A stretch of 5,375 nt of DNA. It comes from Bacteroidales bacterium H10. Lineage in GTDB: Bacteria; Bacteroidota; Bacteroidia; Bacteroidales; Muribaculaceae. Every line of letters starts with the position of its first letter. Position 1 is the stretch's first letter. Below are positions 1 through 5,375 of the stretch, one piece after another. Made by a program: the position numbers and the translations under genes. The notes below the pieces were generated by a model. It was not told the origin of the DNA. It worked only from the letters and a program-made list of their open reading frames with translations, and ran no database searches. The DNA is taken from contig DAAV01000136.1 of NCBI GenBank assembly GCA_001701295.1, positions 2,823-8,197 of the forward strand. The letters run 5' to 3'.

Positions 1-912
1 CCGGCAATAGAGATAGAGGATATCTCAAAACGATATGGTGTCCTGACAGCTCTTGACCATATAAGCCTGCGCGTCGGGCAAGGCGAGATGTTCGGTCTGA
101 TAGGTCCCGACGGCGCCGGGAAGAGCACCTTATACCGGATACTGGCCACACTCATGTCGCCTGACACCGGTTCGGCATCGGTGCTGGGTCTTGACGTGGT
201 AAAAGGTTTCCGGGAACTAAGAAAAAGAATCGGATACATGCCCGAACGATTCTCATTATATTCGGACATGACTGTGATGGAGAATCTCAACTTTTTCGCA
301 TCACTGTTCGGAGTCAGGATTGAAGACAACTATGACCTGATAGCGCCTGTTTTCGGCCAACTCGAAAAATTTCCTGACCGTATGGCCGGAAAACTTTCAG
401 GGGGCATGAAGCAGAAACTCGCCCTGAGCTGCGCTCTTGTGCACAGGCCCGACATACTCCTTCTCGACGAGCCGACTACGGGTGTCGACGCAGTGTCGAG
501 AAGTGAATTCTGGGATATGCTCGGAGGGTTGCGCGAGAAAGGAATCACGATCATGGTGTCGACTTCCTACATGGACGAGGCCGACCGCTGCGACCGCATC
601 GCGATCATAAACAAGGGAAGGATACTCTCAACCGGCAAACCGGACTCTCTGGTGGCCGCCCTGGGTGAAAATCTTTACAACGCGGTGTCGACCGATATGT
701 TCAGGCTGCTGTCGGCTCTCAGCAAAATGCCCGAGGTGACCGACTGCTATACTTTCGGGGCGACTCTACACGTAGTCGGTTCCGTAAATTTCAATATGAG
801 AGATATAGAGAACCGTCTGAAAAAAGAGGGCATATGCGATGCAAGAATCTATCCAGCCAGAGGGAATATAGAGGATCTCTTCATAAAACTGACCGGCAAT
901 GACAAACGATAA
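1..912 (+). CDS. ABC exporter ATPase 1 (YbhF N-half-like), 5' end outside window
   Basis: Cytoplasmic ATP-binding subunit of an ABC-2 type exporter. The frame is open from base 1 (reads PAIEIEDISKRYG...), so the internal ATG at 88 is not the start; probably only a few N-terminal residues are missing. Seen: Walker A GPDGAGKST (103-129), signature LSGGMKQK (from 394), Walker B LLLDE with the catalytic Glu (457-471), D-loop GVDAVSR. Two key residues deviate: the Q-loop Gln is Glu (YMPERFSLY, codon 244-246) and the switch His is Ser (STSYMDEA, codon 565-567). After the ATPase core, about 85 residues form a C-terminal extension of the kind found on many ABC-2 ATPases (DUF4162-like, by general appearance). 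The stop overlaps the next gene by 14 nt, suggesting translational coupling. It corresponds to the first half of E. coli YbhF. Substrate unknown; family members have been linked to drug and cation export. Confidence 0.95.
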   Translation, partial: PAIEIEDISKRYGVLTALDHISLRVGQGEMFGLIGPDGAGKSTLYRILATLMSPDTGSASVLGLDVVKGFRELRKRIGYMPERFSLYSDMTVMENLNFFASLFGVRIEDNYDLIAPVFGQLEKFPDRMAGKLSGGMKQKLALSCALVHRPDILLLDEPTTGVDAVSRSEFWDMLGGLREKGITIMVSTSYMDEADRCDRIAIINKGRILSTGKPDSLVAALGENLYNAVSTDMFRLLSALSKMPEVTDCYTFGATLHVVGSVNFNMRDIENRLKKEGICDARIYPARGNIEDLFIKLTGNDKR

Positions 913-1648
913 CGAATACGCCATATCCGTAAAGGGACTGACAAAGAAGTTCGGATCTTTCACGGCTGTCGACCACATATCCTTTGATGTGCACAAAGGT
1001 GAGATTTTCGGTTTTCTCGGTGCCAACGGTGCCGGCAAGACCACGGCTATGCGCATGCTGTGCGGGCTGAGTCTTCCGACAGAAGGCACAGGCACCGTAG
1101 CCGGCTGCGACATATATACGCAGGCCGAGACGATAAAACGGCGCATAGGATATATGAGTCAGAAATTCTCGCTTTATGAAGGGCTGACAGTCATGGAGAA
1201 TCTTCGTCTTTTCGCGACCATCTACGGGATGACGGACAGCCGTATCGAGACAGAGGCGGGAAAGATATTCCACCGTCTCGACATGGAAAACATGAGAGAC
1301 ACACTTGTCAGGGACATTCCTGCGGGATGGAAACAGAAACTCGCATTCGCCTCATCCACAATACACAATCCCGACATCGTATTTCTCGACGAGCCGACAG
1401 GCGGCGTGGATCCTGTGACGCGGCGCAGATTCTGGGAACTGATCTATCAGGTATCTTCAGAAGGGATGACAGTATTCGTCACCACGCATTACCTTGACGA
1501 AGCCGAGTATTGCAACCGGGTCTCCATAATGGTCGACGGCCGCATCGCCGCGCTCGATACCCCGGAAGCGCTCAAACAGCAGTATCATGCAGCCACAATG
1601 GATGAAGTATTCAGGACAGTGGCGAAAAACGCAAGCAGAAGAGAATAG
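899..1648 (+). CDS. ABC exporter ATPase 2 (YbhF C-half-like)
   Basis: A 249-residue ATP-binding subunit, presumed to pair with the preceding ATPase as a heterodimer under the two permeases. The ATG at 899 lies inside the end of the upstream gene, and its N-terminus (AISVKGLTKKFG) begins where ABC domains normally begin. Seen: Walker A GANGAGKTT (residues 41-49), Q-loop Gln88 in YMSQKFSLY, Walker B VFLDE (161-165) with the catalytic Glu, D-loop GVDPVTR, switch His197 in VTTHYLDEAE. The signature is degenerate: IPAGW (140-144, nt 1316-1330) instead of LSGGQ/M. A non-canonical signature in the second half is, from memory, also a feature of YbhF-like proteins, so this is probably not decay. It ends shortly after the core with a TMDEVF motif typical of ABC-2 ATPases and lacks the C-terminal extension of its partner. 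The stop is 2 nt before permease 1. Confidence 0.95.
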   Translation: MTNDNEYAISVKGLTKKFGSFTAVDHISFDVHKGEIFGFLGANGAGKTTAMRMLCGLSLPTEGTGTVAGCDIYTQAETIKRRIGYMSQKFSLYEGLTVMENLRLFATIYGMTDSRIETEAGKIFHRLDMENMRDTLVRDIPAGWKQKLAFASSTIHNPDIVFLDEPTGGVDPVTRRRFWELIYQVSSEGMTVFVTTHYLDEAEYCNRVSIMVDGRIAALDTPEALKQQYHAATMDEVFRTVAKNASRRE

Positions 1649-1650
1649 CC

Positions 1651-2697
1651 ATGACAATATTTCAATCGCTTATCAGGAAAGAGGCGCTTCACATAATCCG
1701 CGACAGGCGCACCATGATAATAACCCTCATAATGCCGTTGGTGCTGCTGCTCCTGTTCGGTTTCGCTATCTCGACGGAGATCAACAATGTCAGGGTCGTG
1801 GCCGTGATTGACAGATATACGCCGCAGACAAGAGATATCGTCGAGAAACTCCGGACCAACGAATATTTTACATTCGAAGGCACTGTAGCCGAGACCGATG
1901 TCGCCGACATGATGCGTCGCGGAGATACAGACGCCGCATTATTTCTGCGCCAGAAGGAAGGGAGACTCATATCGCACATCGTGGTGGATGCCTCGAACCC
2001 GGTGATCGGACAGGCGGCATCCTCCTATATAAGCAATGTGGCCGGAGACGCCGGCGACAGTATGGTTCTGACCGAGACTTTATATAATCCGCAGTTAAAG
2101 AGCGCGTATAATTTCGTACCCGGAATAATGGGAATGATTTTCATACTGATATGCGCCATCATGACATCGGTCTCGATCGTCAGCGAGAAGGAGAACGGGA
2201 CTATGGATCTGCTGCTCGTATCACCGGCAAAACCACGTACGATTATTTTCGGCAAACTTATCCCCTATTTCATGCTCTCATGTGTTATACTTGCCGTAAT
2301 GCTCATTATAGCATACACGGTGCTCGGGCTGCCTGTGTCACATACCATAGTCTACGTAATCTTGATATCGATGCTGTATGTGGTGCTGTCTCTATCGATA
2401 GGACTGCTGGTGTCGACCCTTGTCGACAACCAGGTGTCGGCACTTATCGTCTCGGCCGTACTTTTCATGCTTCCCGTGATAATGTTGTCAGGAATGATAT
2501 TTCCCATCGACAACATGCCCGATATATTCCAATGGATATCATGTGTCATTCCGGCAAGATGGTACACGGCCGCCATGCGTAAACTTATGATTCAACAGCT
2601 TGAGTTCCGTTACATCATAAATGAATTCGTGATACTTCTCGGCATGACGGCCCTCCTTCTTGCTCTGTCGGTCAAAAAATTCAACTCAAAAAACTGA
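1651..2697 (+). CDS. ABC-2 type permease 1 (YbhS-like)
   Basis: A 348-residue inner-membrane permease, one half of the transmembrane channel of the exporter. Layout from hydrophobicity: a basic N-terminal amphipathic stretch (LIRKEALHIIRDRRT), TM1 about 22-42, a soluble extracytoplasmic domain about 43-153 opening with NVRVVAVID, then TM2 about 155-177, TM3 about 204-227, TM4 about 233-257, TM5 about 263-286 and TM6 about 324-341. The cytoplasmic loop after TM2 carries the ABC-2 hallmark EKENGTMDLLLVSP (179-192), which should contact the ATPases. The LSGMIFPIDNMP segment in and after TM5 is also typical of the family. Length fits YbhS/YbhR-type permeases. The start at 1651 is supported by a purine-rich GAAGAGAA stretch just upstream, within the end of the ATPase gene. 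Substrate cannot be read from the sequence. Confidence 0.93.
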   Translation: MTIFQSLIRKEALHIIRDRRTMIITLIMPLVLLLLFGFAISTEINNVRVVAVIDRYTPQTRDIVEKLRTNEYFTFEGTVAETDVADMMRRGDTDAALFLRQKEGRLISHIVVDASNPVIGQAASSYISNVAGDAGDSMVLTETLYNPQLKSAYNFVPGIMGMIFILICAIMTSVSIVSEKENGTMDLLLVSPAKPRTIIFGKLIPYFMLSCVILAVMLIIAYTVLGLPVSHTIVYVILISMLYVVLSLSIGLLVSTLVDNQVSALIVSAVLFMLPVIMLSGMIFPIDNMPDIFQWISCVIPARWYTAAMRKLMIQQLEFRYIINEFVILLGMTALLLALSVKKFNSKN

Positions 2698-2703
2698 CAC
2701 CCT

Positions 2704-3810
2704 ATGAAACTCAGAGCCGATCTAAGAATATTGGGTGCGCTGCTTCGCAAAGAAATAAAACTGATGCGCCGCAATCCCATAATACCGAAAATGATTCTCG
2801 TCATGCCCGTCATGGTGATGCTTCTGATGCCTCTCGTGGCTACCATGGATGTAAGGAATGTCAGGGTGGCCGTTGTCGACAATGACCACAGCCAATTGTC
2901 GCGCAGGATCATCGCCGACATCGACGTGACAGAAGAACTGTCGATTTCAGATGTCTGCGGCAATCATGCCGAAGCTCTGCAGTGCATAGAAAAAGGTGAC
3001 GCCGATGTGATTCTTGCCATTCCGCCAGATTGGTCACTCGACATGGCGAAAATCTCTGTGGAGGCAAACGGAGTCAATGCCACCAAAGCAATGCTGGGGG
3101 CTCAATACACGGTAGCCTCCATTATGACCACCTTGCGGCAATGGCAATCAGAAACCGGCTGTTCAAAAGAGATGCCGTCCATAACGGTAAGCGACCGCTA
3201 TAATCCCACTCTGAATTTCAGAAACTACATGATACCGGCATTGCTGATTATCCTTCTGATAATAATCTGCGGTTTTCTTCCGGCACTCAATCTTGTCAGT
3301 GAAAAAGAGACAGGAACTATCGAGGCAATGAACGTCACTCCCGTGGGACGGTTCACTTTCGTCCTGTCAAAACTTATTCCGTTCTGGATCACAGGTATTC
3401 TTGTGATAACAGTCGGCATGTTGATCGGATGGCTTGTATATGGGCTATATCCTGAAGGAAGCATATGGGCAATATATCTCGCCGCGATTCTTTTCAGTCT
3501 CATAATGTCGGGCATTGGAGTCGCCATAGCGAATCAGTCATCGACTATGTTGCAGGCTATTTTTGTGATGTTCGCGATAATAGTCATCTTCCAGCTTATG
3601 GGGGGACTCTTCACTCCGATCAGTTCCATGCCGCAATGGGCGCGCATAATCACATATGCGCTGCCTCCCCGCTATTTCAACGAGATCATAAGAGCCATCT
3701 ACCTGAAAGGCACGACAGTTTCCGATCTGTGGGTACAATTCATATCTCTCGCCGGCATAGCGTTTGCAGTCTGCCTCGCAGCCGCATTGTCCTACAAGAA
3801 AAGAGCCTGA
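2704..3810 (+). CDS. ABC-2 type permease 2 (YbhR-like)
   Basis: A 368-residue permease, paralogous to the preceding one and expected to form a heterodimer with it. Same architecture: basic N-terminal LLRKEIKLMRRNP, TM1 about 28-48, extracytoplasmic domain about 50-172 opening with NVRVAVVDND, then TM2 about 174-197, TM3 about 225-247, TM4 about 253-275, TM5 about 283-305 and TM6 about 343-363. The family motif EKETGTIEAMNVTPV (200-214) follows TM2, and GGLFTPISSMP (300-310) follows TM5. Three cysteines (85, 94, 153) lie in the extracytoplasmic domain and could allow a disulfide; permease 1 has none in that region. The gene starts 6 nt after the upstream stop without a convincing Shine-Dalgarno sequence, so translation is probably coupled. 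It is the last gene of the operon in this window; no clear intrinsic terminator follows. Confidence 0.93.
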   Translation: MKLRADLRILGALLRKEIKLMRRNPIIPKMILVMPVMVMLLMPLVATMDVRNVRVAVVDNDHSQLSRRIIADIDVTEELSISDVCGNHAEALQCIEKGDADVILAIPPDWSLDMAKISVEANGVNATKAMLGAQYTVASIMTTLRQWQSETGCSKEMPSITVSDRYNPTLNFRNYMIPALLIILLIIICGFLPALNLVSEKETGTIEAMNVTPVGRFTFVLSKLIPFWITGILVITVGMLIGWLVYGLYPEGSIWAIYLAAILFSLIMSGIGVAIANQSSTMLQAIFVMFAIIVIFQLMGGLFTPISSMPQWARIITYALPPRYFNEIIRAIYLKGTTVSDLWVQFISLAGIAFAVCLAAALSYKKRA

Positions 3811-3855
3811 CTTTGCCGCCTCTTTCCTGGAATGACACAATTTATCAGGCAACAA

Positions 3856-3892
3856 TCGCATTATGCGAATCGCATTATGCGATTCGCATAAT
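3856..3892. repeat. Alternating TCGCAT/ATGCGA hexamers with a 33-bp perfect inverted repeat
   Basis: Five hexamers alternate in orientation on an exact 7-bp pitch: TCGCAT (3856-3861), ATGCGA (3863-3868), TCGCAT (3870-3875), ATGCGA (3877-3882), TCGCAT (3884-3889), each separated by one A or T. Within them, 3860-3875 and 3877-3892 form a perfect 16-bp inverted repeat around a single T at 3876. The array lies between the last exporter gene and the ATPase gene, and its right end covers the place where a -33 element should sit. No T-run follows on either strand, so an intrinsic terminator is unlikely. An operator for a regulator, possibly the adjacent winged-helix ATPase, is the simplest reading, but function is inferred. 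It could also form a cruciform or RNA hairpin. Confidence 0.85.
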
Positions 3893-3914
3893 AGAGAATT
3901 ATTTCATATCTTTG
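3883..3914 (+). promoter_or_regulatory. Bacteroidota-type promoter for the ATPase gene
   Basis: TATCTTTG at 3907-3914 matches the Bacteroidota -7 consensus TAnnTTTG exactly. TTCG at 3883-3886, 20 nt upstream, is a 3-of-4 match to the -33 TTTG element at normal spacing. Transcription would start around 3920, leaving a short A-rich leader before the ATG at 3940. The -33 element lies inside the hexamer array, so a protein bound there should block or modulate this promoter. Confidence 0.7.
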
Positions 3915-3939
3915 TAAGTAAGTGATCAAATTAAAACAT

Positions 3940-5091
3940 ATGAATATCCTCCGCAATCCATTCATACTTGGGCACCGAATCAGCAGGCCATATTTCTGTG
4001 ACCGGATATCGGAGCAACATGCCCTGACATCTGCCGTTACCAACGGACGCAATGTTGTGCTTATTTCTCCGCGCCGTATGGGAAAAACATCTCTTATATA
4101 TGTTTCCATACACGATTCAAAAGAAATAAAAGATGAATATCTGACTTTTTTCTTCGATATTCTGCAGACAAACTCTTTGAAAGAATTTACATACCTGCTC
4201 GGCAAATCAATATTCAATACTCTTGTATCAAAAAACATCACAAAGGTAAGAGGATTTCTTGCCGCATTGAAATCACTGAATGGGACATTCGGTTTTGATC
4301 CGATCAGCGGCACACCGACATTCGACATTCAACTTGGCGACATCAAGCATCCCGAATATACACTTGAAGAAATTTTCAATTACATAGAACAGAGTGAAAG
4401 ATCCGTCATCATAGTGATAGATGAATTTCAGCAGGTCACAAAATATCCTGAAAAAAATACCGAAGCGCTCTTACGCAGTCATATGCAACGAATGTCCAAC
4501 ACTTCGTTCATATTTGCAGGCAGTGAGCAGTCGATACTTCAGGAAATGTTTGTATCATCAAAACGCCCGTTTTACAACAGTTCAGAAATAATGCACCTCG
4601 GCCCGATAAGTGAAGATCTCTATGTTACTTTTGCAGCGGACTTATTCGCAGAACGGAACAGAGAACTTAAAGAAGATGCGGTCCGCATGATCTTTCGTCT
4701 GTTTGACGGTAACACATTCTACTTGCAACGTACCATGAACGGTGCATTTGCAGACACTCCGGATGGTGCGATATGCGGACAGGAAACAGTCGTCCGCTCC
4801 GTTCGCGCGATGCTTGCAGCCAATGAAGTGATTTATCGGGAAATACTCTCTAATGTAAGTACGAGCCAGAAGACGACACTGTATGCAATAGCAAAGGAAC
4901 GAATTGTAAAAAATCCTCTTAGCGGAGATTTTATAAAAAGTCACGCTCTGCCGTCATCGAGTTCTGTGCAGAGCGCGCTCCAAAAATTGGTCAAGTCAGG
5001 ATTCATTTCAAAGTCGGAGGCCGGTTATTCGCTGACAGATCCCCTATTCAGGATATTTATAAACGGCCTGTACTCTACTCCTGAGATATAG
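3940..5091 (+). CDS. Stand-alone P-loop ATPase with C-terminal winged-helix-like region
   Basis: A 383-residue protein of the 'archaeal-type' ATPase group (STAND/AAA-like, PF01637-like by appearance), commonly annotated only as ATP-binding protein in Bacteroidota. Seen, numbered from the ATG at 3940: N-terminal NPFILGHRISRPYFCDR (residues 6-22), which precedes the P-loop in this family; Walker A SPRRMGKTS (43-51), with Ser for the first Gly, as is usual here; Walker B VIIVIDEFQQV (156-166) with Asp161 and Glu162; a sensor-like FIFAGSEQS (190-198); and a C-terminal helix-turn-helix/winged-helix-like part (about 307-376) closing with YSLTDPLFRIFI. An in-frame GTG at 3922 is possible, but it sits almost at the predicted transcription start, so ATG 3940 is preferred. 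No signal peptide or membrane segment. The gene is more AT-rich than the exporter operon and has its own promoter. Cellular role unknown; neither a nuclease domain nor a partner gene is visible. Confidence 0.9.
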   Translation: MNILRNPFILGHRISRPYFCDRISEQHALTSAVTNGRNVVLISPRRMGKTSLIYVSIHDSKEIKDEYLTFFFDILQTNSLKEFTYLLGKSIFNTLVSKNITKVRGFLAALKSLNGTFGFDPISGTPTFDIQLGDIKHPEYTLEEIFNYIEQSERSVIIVIDEFQQVTKYPEKNTEALLRSHMQRMSNTSFIFAGSEQSILQEMFVSSKRPFYNSSEIMHLGPISEDLYVTFAADLFAERNRELKEDAVRMIFRLFDGNTFYLQRTMNGAFADTPDGAICGQETVVRSVRAMLAANEVIYREILSNVSTSQKTTLYAIAKERIVKNPLSGDFIKSHALPSSSSVQSALQKLVKSGFISKSEAGYSLTDPLFRIFINGLYSTPEI

Positions 5092-5098
5092 ATCGAGG

Positions 5099-5218
5099 TT
5101 TTTCACTGTCTGCTTCACCGTCCCGAAGTTTTTTCACCGTCTCAGAGAGACGCTGCTCCGAAGTGTTGCGGATTTTCACCGTCTCGGAGAGACGCTGCTC
5201 CTATAGAGGCGCTGTTCC
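5099..5218. repeat. Decayed 42-bp-period repeat array with internal hairpins
   Basis: Two 29-bp copies, 5131-5159 and 5173-5201, differ at one base (A5144 versus G5186) and are offset by 42 bp. Each contains a 6-bp stem, CGTCTC/GAGACG, with a 3-nt loop; the single difference falls in the loop. The first part of the unit, TTCAC(C/T)GTC, recurs at 5102-5110 and 5114-5122. A diverged end, GAGGCGCTGTTCC, is at 5206-5218 (11 of 13 matching). The array fills most of the gap between the ATPase gene and the tRNA terminator. It is too short and irregular for CRISPR. A repetitive extragenic element or a coding relic on the minus strand are both possible. Confidence 0.8.
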
Positions 5219-5242
5219 AATGCTGCTGGGAGCTATATTAGC

Positions 5243-5272
5243 AAAAAAGAGCGAACCGGATGTGGAACGCTC
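5243..5272 (-). terminator. Intrinsic terminator of the tRNA-Tyr transcript
   Basis: On the minus strand a GAGCG/CGCTC stem (5268-5272 with 5249-5253) encloses a 14-nt loop that can add an inner CC/GG pairing. It is followed at once by six T (5248 down to 5243). It starts 28 nt after the tRNA 3' end, where a tRNA terminator is expected. Confidence 0.8.
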
Positions 5273-5299
5273 CTTGGTGTTGTTGTTATTGTCCTGAAG

Positions 5300-5375
5300 T
5301 GGGTGGTGATGGATTCGAACCACCGAAGGCGTAAGCCAGCAGATTTACAGTCTGCCCCATTTGGCCACTCTGGTA
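5300..5375 (-). tRNA. tRNA-Tyr (GTA), first 7 bases outside window
   Basis: On the minus strand the sequence from 5375 to 5300 folds as a class II tRNA: U8-A9, D arm CCA-loop-TGG, anticodon stem GCAGA/TCTGC with loop CTGTAAA (anticodon GTA, Tyr), a long variable arm as expected for bacterial tRNA-Tyr, and T arm GGTGG-TTCGAAT-CCATC (one G-U pair). The 3' acceptor strand is ACCACCC with discriminator A (5300). The next bases are CTTCA, so CCA is not encoded and must be added enzymatically. Only the seven 5' acceptor bases, predicted to be GGGTGGT or nearly so, lie beyond the right edge. Confidence 0.95.

Noticed and set aside
565..567. Switch His to Ser in ATPase 1 as a sequencing error
   Set aside because: TCC differs from CAT/CAC at two or more bases, the surrounding frame is intact, and the other deviations fit an asymmetric dimer.
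881..1273. 130-codon open frame on the minus strand
   Set aside because: It lies opposite two ABC ATPase genes with intact motifs; a shadow of coding sequence.
3860..3892. Perfect inverted repeat as an intrinsic terminator of the exporter operon
   Set aside because: It is followed by AGAGAATTATTTC, with no T-run, and has none on the opposite strand; the phased hexamer structure and overlap with a promoter fit an operator better.
3922..3924. GTG as the start of the ATPase gene
   Set aside because: It lies 8 nt after the -7 box, about at the predicted transcription start; the in-frame ATG at 3940 leaves a normal short leader and costs only six non-conserved residues.
3861..4328. 155-codon open frame on the minus strand
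   Set aside because: It overlaps the well-supported ATPase gene, which has Walker motifs, and its own translation shows no recognisable domain.
5075..5200. Small minus-strand protein gene across the repeats
   Set aside because: No start codon, an in-frame stop directly upstream, and the frame runs into the 3' end of the ATPase gene; kept only as a finding about the repeat.
5131..5201. Repeats as a minimal CRISPR array
   Set aside because: Only two full copies separated by 13 bp, far shorter than a spacer, and no cas genes nearby.
5300..5318. tRNA-Tyr 3' end as an integration (att) site for an island covering the ATPase
   Set aside because: I found no second copy of the tRNA 3' end in the window and no integrase; the tRNA keeps its own terminator directly downstream.

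Overview
The window looks like chromosomal DNA of a Bacteroidota bacterium, most likely a gut-type Bacteroidales. The grounds are a textbook TAnnTTTG -7 box in front of one gene, mostly weak Shine-Dalgarno signals, moderate GC, a stand-alone ATPase with the ISPRRMGKTS P-loop typical of that group, and a tRNA gene without encoded CCA. The family-level assignment is inference from these features; no species can be named.

Positions 1-3810 (+ strand) are the distal part of a tightly packed operon for an ABC-2 type exporter: ATPase 1 (its start lies before the window), ATPase 2 (overlapping ATPase 1 by 14 nt), permease 1 (2-nt gap) and permease 2 (6-nt gap). The layout matches E. coli YbhF-YbhS-YbhR, except that the two halves of YbhF are separate genes. 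By analogy, a HlyD-type periplasmic adaptor and a TolC-type outer-membrane channel would be expected upstream, outside the window. The two ATPases are complementary. ATPase 1 has an intact LSGGM signature but has lost the Q-loop Gln and the switch His. ATPase 2 has intact Walker, Q and H motifs but a degenerate IPAGW signature. In a head-to-tail heterodimer this gives one consensus and one degenerate ATP site.

Positions 3811-3939 are a short intergenic region. It holds five alternating TCGCAT/ATGCGA hexamers on a strict 7-bp pitch, which include a perfect 33-bp inverted repeat, and this runs into a Bacteroidota-type promoter. The promoter drives the next gene (3940-5091, +), a stand-alone P-loop ATPase with a C-terminal winged-helix-like region. 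This gene is visibly more AT-rich than the exporter operon and is probably an independent, perhaps self-regulated or acquired, unit.

Positions 5092-5299 contain no gene. They hold a decayed tandem repeat with a 42-bp period, each full copy carrying a small hairpin, and then the intrinsic terminator of a minus-strand tRNA-Tyr (GTA anticodon). The tRNA runs off the right edge, lacking only its first 7 bases.

I see no CRISPR array, transposase, integrase, toxin-antitoxin pair or obvious defence cassette. The best candidates for something undescribed are the hexamer array/ATPase pair and, at lower weight, the 42-bp repeat.
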